From the NCBI GenBank assembly GCA_037179335.1, contig JAKZHN010000044.1, positions 62,001 through 126,000 of the forward strand: DNA of 64,000 bases, in the 5' to 3' direction. Shown here piece by piece: positions 23,121-35,448 of this stretch (its first letter is position 1; every line of letters starts with the position of its first letter). The DNA is from Cyclaneusma minus. Its lineage: Eukaryota > Ascomycota > Leotiomycetes > Marthamycetales > Marthamycetaceae. The position numbers were made by a program, and so were the translations under genes. The notes below the pieces were generated by a model that was given only the letters and a program-made list of their open reading frames with translations, did not search any database and had not been told where the DNA came from.

Positions 23121-24132
23121 TTACTCATAAATAACCTCCAACCCCTTCCGCATCCCACTCCCAATCCACATCCCATAATTCACCCTCTCTGCATATCTCT
23201 CATCGCCTGTCTCCATTTCAATGTAAATCCTAAACTTGTACTGTCTCGGATCCACGCTATCCGCACGCTCAGGATCAGCGAGTGCTTGCAGGACTTCGGG
23301 AGGGCCGGTGCGCCAGCCGCGAGTGCGGATGACGATGTAGGCGGGGTTTTCGTCGTGGGTTTGCAGGATGTAGTTGGTTTCGAGCTTGGAGGCGCCCGAG
23401 GGGAAGACTAGTTGGCTGTCTTGGCCGCCGGGCTGAGTGGAAGTAGTTAGGAAAGATGGTTTGGGGAGAACGAGAAGTGAAAACGGGGTATGCGAGAAGT
23501 GGATATTTAGGCGGTCTTGAGTGCTCATGGTAGCCACTTGAATGAACATTCGGGAAATGCAGATGTTGAGAGACAAGTCAAAAGGTGTCGCCGGTTGGAA
23601 AAAGAGAGAGGAAGAAGGGAGAAGGGGGAGAGGAACCATGGATTTGGGATATGGGGAAAGTGAAGATCAAAATGGAAGGGAACGAGAAAAGATGGTCAAA
23701 GAAAGACTCACGACAACTATCCCCGATCCAAAACTTCCAGACCAAGAGCCACCGGTGAACGAAACCCAGTTGCGGTGACCCTGAGGCGTAGGCCCAACTG
23801 AGATTTTTGGGTTCAAGGTCACAGACATGCGGAAATCCATCTCAAGTCCTGGAGGTGGTAGTGACAATGCGGGATGGGGGAAGTGCAAGGCAGCAGGCCG
23901 AGCCCCTACTGGTCTCGATGTTCTGTCTCCATGTTACTATCGGCCAAGTGCTGAAAAGTAAAACTTGGTAATAGATAGAAAATTGGGCGTTGGTAGTAGA
24001 AAAGGGGCTTCGTGGTGATCACTGACGCTCGTGTTGGCGAGGGAAAGTACAGGACGAGAGGTAAATACTAGGTTTCCAGAGCGACAAATGAACTACTTAC
24101 GGTTCGCCGGTTCCATCATTGACAGGTTCCAT
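23121..24132 (-). CDS. DUF3237 family protein
   Basis: Member of a small beta-rich family of unknown function. My model has three exons: 24132-24101, 23913-23712 and 23432-23121 (181 residues). The core begins MDFRMSVTLNPKISVGPTP, continues with VSFTGGSWSGSFGSGIVV, then PGGQDSQLVFPSG, LETNYILQTHDENPAYIVIR and YKFRIYIEMETGDERYAERV. The glycine-rich stretch spanning intron 2 (GSGIVVPGGQDS) is the typical DUF3237 pattern. The first exon is tentative: it has an ATG, 32 bases and a GTAAGT donor, and joins in frame through a weaker acceptor at 23914. A shorter protein starting at 23840 is the alternative. Intron 2 (279 bp) is long for this window. No signal peptide is seen. Confidence 0.65.
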
Positions 24133-26510
24133 GTTTAGGGGAGTTTGAAACAATGCTGTTAGGTATTTGCGTGACTTTGAGAGGCTATAGCTTTAGCAAA
24201 TCAAAGTATTCCACGGTGAACACTCCGTGGACATGCTGTGAAAGTCCAGTCGCAGAAGTGGATCTCGCGGCTAAAGCGGGCCGAGCGGGATCGACGACGA
24301 CGTGCTACATGTATATTACATACCATGGGCATCCCCAAGAGATTACTAACCCTCCATGTATCAATTGATATATCGTGAAAACATTGAGGTTGAATTAGTT
24401 CCTTTTCAACTTCGAGATATCATTCATTACTCTGACTTTGTTGCCTTCGCTGACTTAACTTGAAACTGTGATTCTGACTTGGCATCCTCGTGTTTGCTCT
24501 GCTTACAATCTGACTATGTTAGGTATTTAGTGCGGATAGTGTTTAACACCCAAGGTTTTCTCGCCGCTTATTTGTCTCTGTTCTTGTTCAGAATCTATGC
24601 TAGATTTGTCTGTGAGTTACTACTCGGAGTCGTCAAACTACCTTGAATTTCAAGAACCCAAATTTCTCCAAGTCCGTGGGCTAAAACCCGAGGTTATCTG
24701 GGTGTTAGACAGCCAGGATGAAGAGGGCCAATCCAGGTATCTAGGAATATTCCAACTGATTCCATAGAGGTTAGGATACAAGTCAGCTCCGGTTGACTTG
24801 AAAAAGGTGTTGAAGGAGACCCGGGGATTGAGCTTGTCCTGTAAAATGACCAGTCCAAAGTTTGCGGATGATGAGAGAGACTGTGCAACCTGCTTGCTTT
24901 GGCTTCGAAACTAGTCTTACGACGATTGAGATCCTCCGGGCCTGTACATGTAGCCTGTATCCAGATATACATTAGTACAATTGGTTCCAGCAAATGCAAA
25001 AAGGCTCAACAAACGCATGGCATCATCAATGTCACCATCTCCGTTGACCAGCCGTTGGGACACACATCCTTCACCCCCTCAGCCCTATCAGGATTGCGCC
25101 ATCACGATTCTCTCCAAGCAATTCGTTAGTTCCCAAATGGGGGCACCGAATGGCAGCTGCAGGAGAGCGGTTCAGCGCGGGATAGGACTGTCAGTCTGTC
25201 ACTGGACATCGCACTTGGGAGTGGAGGACGAGCCACGTTTAGCCTCGCAAGAGCTCGCCTGCCATATCATCAACCAATGACTGTTGGCAATGGTCTTGGT
25301 CACGGCATTACGTGATCGTTGGCTCAGCTTCTCGCAATGGCGTCTCGAACGTCTCGTGCAGCAGGTTCACAGCGGAGGACGGCGGTCGTTGTCGAGCGTG
25401 ACGAAGGGGCTCTATGGTGGCAGATCAATCGCTGTCGGTGGTCGGCGTGCTGACGAAGCAACGGCGATGTGTTCATGTTGTGGAGATGTCAGAAAAGTGG
25501 TGACAAAAATGGTCGGCGTGAGAATGGGCTTTGTTACATGTAGCAGGTCGGTTCTTGCAGAGTTCTTCGACAGCTGGAATCGAGAAATTTGAAGTACGGA
25601 ATCAGGATCCTAACCCAGCAACATGAAGTCGGTGAACTCGCCGGCTGGTGTTGGGGCTGTCGATTACAGCTCTAAATCAACAGAAGAAGCAAGTATATTA
25701 TTATTTGCATGATGATAAATACCTTAGTAATGACAAGTATTCCAAGTAATCGGGGAACGAACTTATTGGTTGACGAGCCTACGTAAAAGGACAAGGGACT
25801 GGATGGAGCAGCTCTGACGCAGCTGGTGCTTGGAGCCTTGGAGCCGACCAACCGCTACCAGTAGGTAATAATGCCCCCGGCCAGGCTGCCAATATTGCAT
25901 AAGCAGGACAAACGCCAGTTCCTCGATCTGGGAATTTTATATCGACAGGCAGGTTCTGGGACCGACGGCGACTGCTTGCATTCCCCGGCGGCGGCACAGA
26001 AGTTGGAAAAAAGAAACTAGCGCGCCTTAACGCCGCCAACTCCAGACCCGCGAGCCGCTTCACCTCTACACCCGCTTCACCAACACGAGACACCCGATCA
26101 ACAGAGTTCTACCCTCGACTTGCCACCCCGACTTGCCGCACCACATACTCACACTGTCATCCCACGCCCGGAAACTCTGCCAGAATTCGGCTTGAAAGCT
26201 ACCGTAGTCATTGATGAGGCACCCAATCCAGCCCTCCTTGGCCCCGCGCCCAATGGAGAGTAGTGCTCAGGTAAGCCAATTTTTGTACTCTCAAATCCGC
26301 CATACACAATGACAATGACATGTACCTTGGCCCGCCGCGGAAGCTCTGCAGTACTTCAATACAGCCTCTATCGCATGTCGCTGCTACCGCTGTTCCGATG
26401 TTGGCCTCGTCCCTGCGCACTTGATTAATATACACCGAGTGTCTCCTCCAGAAACCCGAGGCCGAGAGACCATACATACGCGCGAATGGTATGCTGACTC
26501 AGGATAGGAC
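24133..26510. other. Gene-free stretch of 2.4 kb
   Basis: I see no convincing gene. Short open frames near 24,700-25,000 and 25,280-25,590 have no domains and no splice support. A copy of the ATTCCAAGTAATYGG motif lies at about 25,738-25,753. The last few hundred bases should hold the promoter and 5' leader of the bZIP gene. Confidence 0.4.
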
Positions 26511-27622
26511 ATGAATATGAACGCCGACAACGGTATGTACTTACGCGTCCATCTCTGTCCAGAAAAGCCTGGGAACTTCTCTTCGACCGCTGAAGAGAAG
26601 CCTCGATGTCCGCCTGCCTGATTGCCCGCCCGAACGACCCAGATCAGACTCCCAGACTCGAGGATCGGGCATTCGCGCCTCGTGGCACCCAGAGCTCCCC
26701 CATTTGTAGTCGATGCTGACATGATATTGCACCTTGCGCAGACTTAAGAGCCCAGCTCAGCGCCGTCATCAATCCGGCGAGCCACGCAGCCGCTGCAGCA
26801 CATGTCTACAACGACGCGCCCAACCCTTCCGCGACCTCATCCGCGAGCCCCAACGACCACCACCATCACCAACACCACATCATCGACCCCGCCATCCAGG
26901 CCGGCTCCGAGGGTATGATGAGCGGCAGTGCAGATAGCGGTGGCGACGACAACATCGGTGAGGGCGGTCGAAAGGGTCAAGGAAAGCGCGAGCTGTCACA
27001 GTCGAAGCGCGCTGCGCAAAACCGCGCCGCTCAGGTACGTTGCTTTTCGTTGGATGTTGGGCGAGAAATCTGCCGGACGAGTTCCCGGGTCGAGGGATGA
27101 AGGTTTGAAGAGAAGTAGCTTCGAACCAGCTCGTTTATCGCCAAAGTTGGCGCCTATGCTTTGTCACTTCTCATGTCATCAAGCTGACGTAACCTCACAA
27201 AACAGCGAGCTTTTCGCCAGCGCAAAGAAGGGTACATCAAGAAGTTGGAAGAGCAAGTTCGCGAAATGCACACGCTGGAAGAAAGCTATAAGCAGATCCA
27301 GGGCGAGAACTACTCGTTGCGCGAATACATCATCCACCTGCAGAGCCGTCTAATCGAGTCCCAAGGCGATTTTCCCCAACCGCCCCCGAACATTGACTTA
27401 AGACAACCTCAGCCCGCGCCGCAGATGATGCAGCATCATGAAGCGCCGACGGCACCTATGGGCGTCGGTGCTATGAATGCTCTGCAAGCTTCGGCAGCTC
27501 AGGCTGTTGCCGGACTCAAGCCAGACCAGAGGGCGATTGAGCAAGCGCAGGCTGAGGACGAAGCAATGCGGCTACGAAGACAACTGCAAACCGGCAACGA
27601 CGGACTCCCCAGAGGCCCATGA
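26511..27622 (+). CDS. bZIP transcription factor, Yap/Pap1 type
   Basis: Nuclear DNA-binding regulator of 243 residues. Exons: 26511-26532 (22 nt, MNMNADN), 26742-27034 and 27206-27622; the sum is in frame. The N-terminal half has DLRAQLSAVINPASHAAAAA, a His-rich run (NDHHHHQHH) and an acidic/Gly segment. The basic region SQSKRAAQNRAAQRAFRQRK is assembled across intron 2. Its N-x-x-A-Q-x-x-F-R signature (from Asn101) is the Yap1/Pap1 class mark. A leucine-zipper helix follows (YIKKLEEQVREM to IIHLQSRLIES). The C-terminus is Pro/Gln-rich. No Cys-rich redox domain is present, so it is not an oxidative-stress Yap1 itself. Related fungal proteins act in stress or development, but the target is unknown. 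Confidence 0.85.
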
Positions 27623-28855
27623 GTCGACAACGCCCGAGACCTCCTGGTCGCTATCCCGAAGCATTCCCCTACCCCTGGCTTTATACCGGCAAACTGGAGC
27701 ATAGCCCGTATCTCTACGTACGGACTGGCTCTTTCTTGCCACGGAAACAAGCATTATGAATCCCCACAACCACCCATCTCGCTTCTCGTCCATCCTTTGT
27801 TTTGAGAGCCTCACCTATGCGGTCACGTGTGTGATAAAAGATCGCGGATATCCGGCATGGCGTCTTTGGAAGATGCTTATTGCTTTTTGCAGTCCCGTTA
27901 GCAGGAATGGTCTGCATGGGATTCGGTAGTTTATGGCGCAATTCCGGGGCGTTGGGCCCTGGAGGGCATGGGAGGGGCCCGTCAGTTGATTTGAAAAGTT
28001 TAGTGAGCTTGCGCTTCGGAACCCGGGCACACTATTGTTTGCTATTGTTTCTATACTTCGGCGTCGCCGAAAAGAATGGATTGGGCTTTGCTAAATCGCC
28101 TCTCGAGTTCTCAAAATCGGCCCCACGTCATCTCAACGAGTATCTTCAAGACTCTAATATCAGAAAAAAATCAAGCCCCAGGAAATTTGGATCATTCCAA
28201 GTAATTGGGAATACTCTAAATAACCTTGAGTATTCCAAGAGACAGGGATCATTTTAAGAAATTGGAAATATTTGAATTCATTCATGATTCAACATACTGC
28301 GAGTATTCCAAGTGCTTGGCTATTCCAGTAGTACATTTTTGCTGGTTGAGGTTCCTTTTGGGAGCCATAATAATTCTTAGCATAAGAGCAATATCTAATT
28401 GGATTAGGCTGGGGCCGGGGGCGATTGTGAAAACTCGAGAAAGTAGAAAGAAAATTATATCCCCTGAGCCCTGGGCTAAATCAGCTTTAACCTGTCGGTT
28501 TACGGTTGAAAGCACATCGAAGCGATCACCTACAGAGAGTCAGTTCGCCATATAAAACACTAATACTATAGAGAAAAACCCTTACTCGGGGGTATTGTAC
28601 CTGCCATGCTGCCGTAAGCTGCGCTGGAGGAAAGCGGCTTGCGAGAGGAGAGGCTTCCGGGGGAGGATGGGATGAGGGGAGGAGCGGCCGGTTAGTCAAA
28701 GCAGGAAAGAAGCGGTATAATTCGTAACTTGTGTATCCGCGAGAAGTACCCGCTGCATTTGCTACCTATTAGCGAAGCCTTGAAAGCAAATCAATCCACA
28801 TACCCCCGGGCTCCCAGCCGTATCCACCATGCGCCCAAGGAACCCCTCTAGCCGT
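27623..28855. other. Intergenic region with repeat copy
   Basis: Convergent 3' regions of the bZIP and ARP5 genes. The middle (about 28,190-28,330) carries a copy of the dispersed AAGTAATTGGGAATA-type repeat, and 28,370-28,700 is unlike its surroundings, with polypurine and GGGG-rich runs. No gene is seen. Confidence 0.45.
28190..28330. repeat. Dispersed ATTCCAAGTAATTGG repeat, copy B
   Basis: Contains CATTCCAAGTAATTGGGAAT, then GAGTATTCCAAGAGACAGGG, AAGAAATTGGAAATATT and GAGTATTCCAAGTGCTTGG, so the unit recurs within the copy. Similar units lie near 25,740, 33,700-33,830 and 41,375-41,470. The edges are approximate and no TIR or LTR was identified. Confidence 0.6.
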
Positions 28856-31334
28856 CTAAGAGAAAGCATTTCCCAAATCATGTTCCTGTAAAACACAACA
28901 AGTTAGCCGCTGTCGAACCATCACAAATCCAGAATCTGTCAAAACATACCTTCAGATATTCAGCCCCCTTTTCCTGATACTCCGCCCTCGTAATCCTCGC
29001 CCCCTTGAACTTCTCACTCCCCGCCCACCTCGCCGCGCCCCTCCACGCATCCAACAGCGGGTCTTTCGCCCTCCTCATACACAACTCCGCCTCAGCCGGC
29101 AACACACACCTCAACTCCTTCCGCAACCTCTCATCAAACCCTTCAAACATACTGCTCCCCCCCGTCACAAACACATCCTTCAGAAACTCCTCCTGCTTAA
29201 CCCCTCCCACTGTCAAACTCCCCAACCTGTGCGTCAAGATATCGGCAGCGATATCTGCAACACCCGCCTGATCCACGCCCGCAATACTCGGCTGCCAAAA
29301 CACCTCCGGCACCCTGATGCGCTCCACGTTTAGATGCAGCTGGTGGTTCTCCCGCGTACTGCCTTCAAACGGCCTTGGTCCGCGTAGAAAAGCATGCACC
29401 AGACTCTTCCGCCAGTCCTTCTCACTCGCCATCGTCATCTCCTGATCAAACTCGGGATCGTACTCCAACAACTCTTTCTCCAAATTCTCCATGCTCGCAT
29501 CCAAATCCTCCTCCTCTTCATCATCGCTCCCATCGCCGCCGCCAACACGCACATCCCTATAGACAGCCCAGTCATCATCATCCTTGCCGAAATCGTCATC
29601 ACCACCCTCGCCACCGCCACCAGGGGCATTTCGCCTTCGCTTCTTTGTCGGCCCGTCAGATGCCAATTTCGTGATTTCCCGCATGCGGATCTTCGATGCG
29701 TCAGATTTGCGGTTTCCTAAGTCGGCTTTTGCTCGTTCGCGCTCTTTCAGGCGTTGCTTTAGGGCGGCATGTTGGGCTCGGCGACCTGCGAGCCAGGCGT
29801 CTAAGTCGTTGGTGCGCTTTTCTACGTCTAGGCGCGCGATTTCAGCAATGCGGGCTGCCTCGGCAGCTTTTTCAGCCTTGGCACGGTCGCGGGCGTCCTT
29901 GTTAGATTTCATGAGACGTTGCTGGCGCTTCTCCTTCAGGCCTGCTTCATCCAGCTCGGCGTCTGGAACATCGAGTAAGGGGAATTTGGGTTCTTCGGCA
30001 GCTTCTTCTTCGACCTCGCCGCCGACGTCTTTTTGGCGCGATTTGCGAATCGATGTGTCGAGGTCTTTGATTTTCTTGGCTAGAGCGGCTTCGTTGGACA
30101 GCTCTTCCTCGTTAAGGAGGCGACGAACTTCTTTCTTGCTTTCGTTCGCGAGCTTGTTTTGCAGATCGCGGTAGTAGTCGAGTTCTTGCTCTTTGCGGAC
30201 GAGTTTCTCGAGACGCTGCTTGGCGGCTTGCTCTTGCAGACGACGGCCGGATTCTTTGCGCTTTTCGGCGATGCGGGCTAGTTCTTCGGGGGATTTCTTG
30301 ATTATCACTTCTTCGGTGAAGGGGTACTGGATAACACGCGAACGTTCCTCAAGCCCGGTCCAGTCCAGAAAGGAAGACAATTCAGAGTCGTAGGATGTAG
30401 AGACGTAGCAGTGGTCTTTGACCATGTCTTCGGCAGCGCTGTGGGTCAGTTTCCCCAGGAAGCTGGGGTACTTGAGTTTGAGTAGTTTCAGCAGGTACTC
30501 TGCGCAGTGGTAGCCTCCCCAGTTGAGGCGTGTGGCCTGCGGGAGAAGGGCTTTGGAGTTGTATACGGGAATTAGGTGCGTAGAGCTGTGCGAGGCTGAT
30601 ACGACGAGACCCGTACGGCCGTTATTGTAATTATAGGAGAAGAGGGAATCGATGCCGTAGGCAAGGGAAGGGGCACCGTAGCATTCGAATATGATTTCCG
30701 TCATTGCTAGGGACATTGGTCAGCCATGTTGCGACATAGGCCCCTTTTCGGAGAATACACTCACACTTCCTCGAATATGGCAGATTCGCAACGGCCTCAG
30801 TCATGACAATGGGCACATCCACAGAGCCATTCTGTCCATCGATGCCCATCTTCAAGAAGATGTAATCGAGTACACTCTCCATGACATCCCAATTGGCGAT
30901 AATGCCAGTTCCAGCTTCAAAGGCATACCTTGTGTGGCTTCGTGCATTTGTATCTGAGTAGACGTCGTTTCCGACGAACTGGTACGTGCGATTGTATTTA
31001 CGGTCTCGGTATTTGGCCATCATGGCGGGTATGGAGAAACGTGGAGCATCCTCGAAGGACCATCCTGCGCGGATCGATGATGAACCTGATCGCAATTGTT
31101 AGTTCCAGCTGGAGACCAGGCGAGAATGACAGCGTGGTCTGGAGTGAGGGTAGTACCATTGTCAATCACAATGGCAGCATTGTCAGGGCCTCGCGACTTG
31201 GCTTTTTGGTAGCCATCGGGCTGGGGCGCAAGGTAGCTCTCAAAATGAGCTTCCTTGACTGGGTATGATGGTAGAGGAGAGAAGCTTTCGCTCGGAGCAG
31301 TCGTCTGCGATGGTGGATCAACGGCGGAAGGCAT
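28856..31334 (-). CDS. ARP5: Actin-related protein 5, INO80 complex subunit
   Basis: Nuclear actin-related protein that, with Ies6, couples INO80 ATPase activity to nucleosome sliding. It is 761 residues; exons 31334-31157, 31085-30765, 30706-28950 and 28885-28856. The actin fold is interrupted in the usual Arp5 way. N-terminal parts include NAAIVIDNGSSSIRAGW (joined across intron 1), YRDRKYNRTYQFVGNDVYSD, NWDVMESVLDYIFLKMGI and MTEIIFECYGAPSLAYGIDS. A long charged insertion follows, with helical segments (EKRKESGRRLQEQAAKQRL) and an acidic part (GSDDEEEEDLD). The fold then resumes with PFEGSTRENHQLHLNVERIR, DVFVTGGSSMFEGFDERLR and WRGAARWAG. The last exon gives only EHDLGNAFS. IES6, its partner, lies about 8.3 kb away at 39,653-40,315. 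Confidence 0.94.
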
Positions 31335-31812
31335 GTTGCTGGAAATCGCGGTTGATGTGATGGAGGTTAAGTCATGGGTCCGAGTTGATGGTTGTGGGAG
31401 AGAATGTTTCTACTTGGAAACTGCCGATTGAGCATCATTAGCGGTTGTAGCCTCCGCAGCGCCCCCAGGCGCTAATTAACAGAGGAAAGTCGAAGCTATT
31501 CCGATTCTCGTCCGAGCTGCGTCCAAGGAATGCCATTGTGACATGGCGGCGAGGCTGAGGATAAGCGACGGCGGCTCGATCACGCTAGGACACCAACCAA
31601 GAAATGGCTTGAAATCTACAACCCACGCTTCATGAACACACTCAGAATCATGTGATGAGTCCTTTATAGTCATCGCACATCTGACTCTATGTTCCGAATT
31701 AGTTTCACGTCTGTATCGGGGGCACCTGACTACTTTGAAAGAATTCGTCACACAACATTAGCATATCGTACAGGAATTCCGAATCTTTTGTATTAACGTA
31801 GCAGGCAATTCA
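31335..31812. other. Intergenic region, no gene seen
   Basis: This is the ARP5 promoter and bystin 3' region. No repeat or gene is visible. Confidence 0.3.
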
Positions 31813-33382
31813 TTAGTCGATCATCATAGTATCATCACCGTCCACAACCGCAGTCTGCGGCTCCAACTGCACACCCCTATTCCTTCCCTCCAACAACTCC
31901 CTCCTCACCTCCGGACCGATCTGCGAGTGGCCCTTGGTATTCAGCAAATCAAGCAACAGCTCTCTCTGATCCTCAGTAATATCGTTACGATATCTCTGCG
32001 CAAAGGCCAACAGACTCTGATGCCAGATGACCGGCAGCTTGAAGTCCTTGCTCTTGCCAGTACTAACACCTTCCATGCCATTCGCCACATCATCCATTCC
32101 TACGCTCGCGGGGTTCTCGTTGCGGAAACGCAGGAAGTGGAAGACGAGCGAGTCAATCACTTGGTAGGGAAGTGCGTATTTCTTCTCCAACAGGGTCTTG
32201 ATGAAGATGTTGGTTGCGCCACCGCCTTCGGTGCCGGCTGAGGCTTCTTCGGCTGCGATGTCGCAGAGTCCTTTGAGCGCTGCGGCGGAGTGCAAGTTGG
32301 GTATCGAAACACGTGCCATGACGGCGGATATGATGGTTGCTTCGCGCAAAGTGCAGGTTCCGCTTGAGACGAGGGGGAAGAGGATGCCTTTGAACCAGGC
32401 GGATGGCTTGTAGAGACCTTTTTTGAGTGCGTTGAAGAGGTGGACGCTGAGTTTCTTGGTTTCGTGGATTTCGCTACGGACTTGGTCGAGAATGACCATT
32501 TCGAGGAAGCGCTGGGCGACAAGTGGGGTGGAGGAGACGAAGATCTTGGTCGCCTCGTAACAGGCGTTAGGGGTCCAATTGTGAGGTTGCGTGATGACGA
32601 GAATGTCTTCCCAGTGTGGGGTCGTAGGGAGAATTTTGAAGAGTTTGGGCAGTTTGCCGGACTTGTAGCGCGAGAGGAATTGGCCGATACTAAAGCGTTG
32701 TTAGTATGTCTATCGAACATGGATATCTGAGCAGAACGTACGTTGTAAATGCCGCAACCACCTTCTCTGGGATCTCATATTGGTCGTCTGGAACAGCCCC
32801 GCCCATGGGGATGCCATCGCCAGAGTTGCCTGCCTGCTTTGCCTCGTGCTCCGCAATCCTTTGTAAGATCAAGTCCGCCAGATTCGTGCTCTCTCCTTCG
32901 CCTTGCGGCGCCTCTCCTAAACTCGAATCTCCCCATCCTTGTCTCCTAAACGCTTCGCCCAGTCCATCCGTTCCGTCATCGTCAGGGAAGAATTTTCTGT
33001 AGGCCTCCAAATCATCCGGCGCCAGCTCGACCTCTTCGACAATCTCATCCTCGTCTCCCCACGCCTCCTCATCGTCAAAAGCGCCAGTCTCTTCCTCTTC
33101 TGCCTCATCTTCCGCAAACCTCGAGCCAAAGTCAAATGCCGTGTTCACACTCGGCTGACCCGCCTTCTTCTCCGACTCCTCCTCATCGCGCAATTCCTGG
33201 CCAATCTTCAGAATCTTTCGCGAGGCCTTGGCGTCGACGTATTTCTCCTCCTCGTCTTCGGTCCGCTTGGCTTTCCGCTTCAACGAGTTCTTGGGCTTGA
33301 CTTGTGTGGTGGCGAGAAGATCTTCCTCGAGCGGGTTATGTCGGCGCGATTGCCGCGCTGCAGAGGCAGTAGCTTTCGGCAT
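31813..33382 (-). CDS. ENP1: Bystin / Enp1, 40S ribosome biogenesis factor
   Basis: Nucleolar factor for 18S rRNA processing and 40S export; part of the 90S and pre-40S particles. It is 505 residues; exons 33382-32742 and 32689-31813. The ATG at 33382 starts MPKATASAARQSRRHNPLEE, a typical bystin start; no ATG lies further upstream in frame. The N-terminal third is charged and acidic (RTEDEEEKYVDAKASRKI, DEEAWGDEDEIVEEVELAPD). The bystin domain begins near IPEKVVAAFTTIGQFLSRY, joined across the intron, and continues with LPKLFKILPTTPHWEDILVI, CYEATKIFVSSTPLVAQRFL, HLFNALKKGLYKPSAWFKGI, LREATIISAVMARVSIPNLH and LPVIWHQSLLAFAQRY. The length suits fungal Enp1. Confidence 0.95.
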
Positions 33383-34453
33383 TGTGATGGCTTGTTTGGT
33401 CAAAGTGGTCGGCGATGCACTTTGTGAGAAAGTTCGGGTCGCGAATTATGATTTCCAGAAAAATTGGGTGTGGAGGCATATCGCGCTAAGATAAGACTTT
33501 TTCTTATCGCATCCAGCTTCAGGGATCGGGCGGCCGGGCCTGCCTCGAGAGCCCATACATGTATTGGGCCACTTCACAACTTCAATTGATACATTGTAGT
33601 CTGGGTGATCAACCTCTTTCTGGGCTTTCCAACTTCGTTGACACCAAGGCACCATTATGGCGGGACTCTGGACCAGAAAACAACATCATATGAAGCAGAT
33701 AACAGTTTACTCAAGTTCTTGATACTCGGGATGTCTCCAAGTAGGTACTCGGAATATGCCCAATTACTTGGAATACTCCCACTCAAGCGCCGGCCAGAAA
33801 AATAATAAGTAATTTGAAATATTGGCAATTTATTAAGCAGTAAAAAGACAGGAAGTGCTGTATTATCGATCTGTGATTCTAAACTGAATGCTGGGAATCC
33901 AACTGTATATACCCCCTGGCCTCCGATGCCTCCCTCGCGATGTCCGCCCCCTCGCGATTTCCTCCCCCTCATCTTGTCTCTTCGCGGTGGGAAACATGGC
34001 AGAACCGTACAATATCGAAAATACCTGATTTGAACTCCTTCAGAGGCGAGTGATTCAACATCATTCCAGGGAAAGTGTGCAACGCGCATGGTAGTGAGCC
34101 AGGGTAGAAGTAGCGAATGTAGCATTTTTGTATTAATATTTATTATGAGGCTCTAATGCCACTTGAATGCCGGAAGGACATAGACTCCGACTCAGTGTTG
34201 GCGTGCCGTTTCCCACCTGAAACTCCGTGAAAAGAATCTCTTGCAGAATAGTCGACGAACAACCTACCCTAGACCCATAGATCTGGTGGTTCTAGGTCTA
34301 TCCTCAGTCGCTATCCTGCGTGCGTCATCTTCGTGTTTGAAAACACACTCAGTGGCCAGGCAGACACTCGGGTAATGTCGAGCAAGCCATGACGGTGCGC
34401 ATTTTTGGTGTCCAGTACCAGCCGCATATGTACAGGCCCTCCCAAATTCACGC
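33383..34453. other. Intergenic region with repeat copy
   Basis: Upstream of bystin and downstream of ERG25. The central part carries a dispersed repeat (about 33,700-33,925). No gene is seen. Confidence 0.4.
33700..33925. repeat. Dispersed repeat, copy C, with shared 33-bp block
   Basis: Contains CCAATTACTTGGAATACTCC and AAGTAATTTGAAATATTGGC, related to the copies near 28.2 and 41.4 kb. At 33,892-33,924 it carries a block beginning TGGGAATCCAACTGTATATA and ending in CCCCCTGGCCTCC. That block differs from 41,258-41,290 at only three of 33 positions. The edges are approximate. Confidence 0.65.
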
Positions 34454-35448
34454 CTACTGGACCTTCTTGGCCTCTTTCGCGAGCTTGCGCTCTCTCCTCC
34501 TCTTAGCAGCCTCGGGGCCGGATTCCGTGTCCATGAAGTAGTCCCACCATCTGAAGCTGCTGCTGTAGTTGCCGATGAAGCGCTCGTGGTGGACATCGTG
34601 ATGTTCTGCACCGGCCCAGATGGGCAAGAAGTGGTGCAGACTCCAGGGGAATTCGTAACCACTGTGCGCATCAATGGCTTGGAAGAGACGGAGCACAATC
34701 CAGATGTACATAGTCAGGATGTGGAGGTCGCCGGTAAGAGCACACCACACGATAGGCACGCCGACGGTTCCGAGTCCGAGGACCATGACCTCGATGGGAG
34801 AAGCATATTCAGCGGCCATACCGAATGGTGCAGAATATTGGTGGTGGATCTTGTGGATGTTCTTATACAGCGGTCCCCAGTGCATGGCTCGGTGGGTCCA
34901 GTAATGCCAGGTATCTTCAAGGACGAAAAAGATGGCGATCTGGTAGGCCATGGTGAGCAGAGGCGGGAACGGAACACCAGTTTGCATGCCGACATATGTA
35001 GCCATAGGGTGGAACAGCCAGATCTGAGGGAGCTCGACGGTGAAATGGCTGATGAGGACGAGCTTTGCGCATTGCCACTGCTCTTGAGCGGTAGGGATTT
35101 TCTGGCCTTGGATCTTGTACTTGTCGAAGTAGGGGATCATCTGCATAATGATCCACGGCAGACCTACGATGGTCAGCCAGGAGCTCTTGAAAGCGAAAGG
35201 CGAACACAGAAATGGGAAGAGGCGAAGCTCGGCTACTCACTCCTTCCGAAGTAGACGATCTCGTGCATCAAGAAGGACATGATTCCAGTCGCGAGGACAT
35301 CGTTCTGCATAAAGGCATACCACGAAGCCCAGGCGACCTCGAAGGTGTTGAGGTGGGCAGCATTCTTGGAGATATAGTCGTAGTGGTCGAAGTAGGAGGC
35401 CGGAGCGACGGTGCTGTTGACCGAGGAGAAGACGTCGGTGGCATTCAT
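34454..35448 (-). CDS. ERG25: C-4 methylsterol oxidase
   Basis: Non-heme di-iron oxygenase of the ER that oxidises the sterol C-4 methyl group in ergosterol synthesis. It is 305 residues; exons 35448-35241 and 35163-34454. The start MNATDVFSSVNSTVAPASYF is followed by a membrane segment (NDVLATGIMSFLMHEIVYFG). The three fatty-acid-hydroxylase His boxes are intact: HRAMH, HKIHH and HHDVHH, with the additional HSGYEFPW segment. Further hydrophobic segments are VELPQIWLFHPMATYVGM and VGVPIVWCALTGDLHILTMY. The C-terminus is basic (KRRRERKLAKEAKKVQ), which fits ER retrieval. The upstream neighbour on the other strand is profilin, with 643 bp between start codons. Confidence 0.95.

Noticed and set aside
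25284..25592. Plus-strand open frame of about 100 codons
   Set aside because: Composition is erratic, no family features or splice context are visible, and it lies in a region without other coding signals.
29375..30174. Long plus-strand frames rich in Ser, Arg, Pro and His
   Set aside because: They are antisense to the charged insertion of ARP5, where biased codons create stop-free complements.
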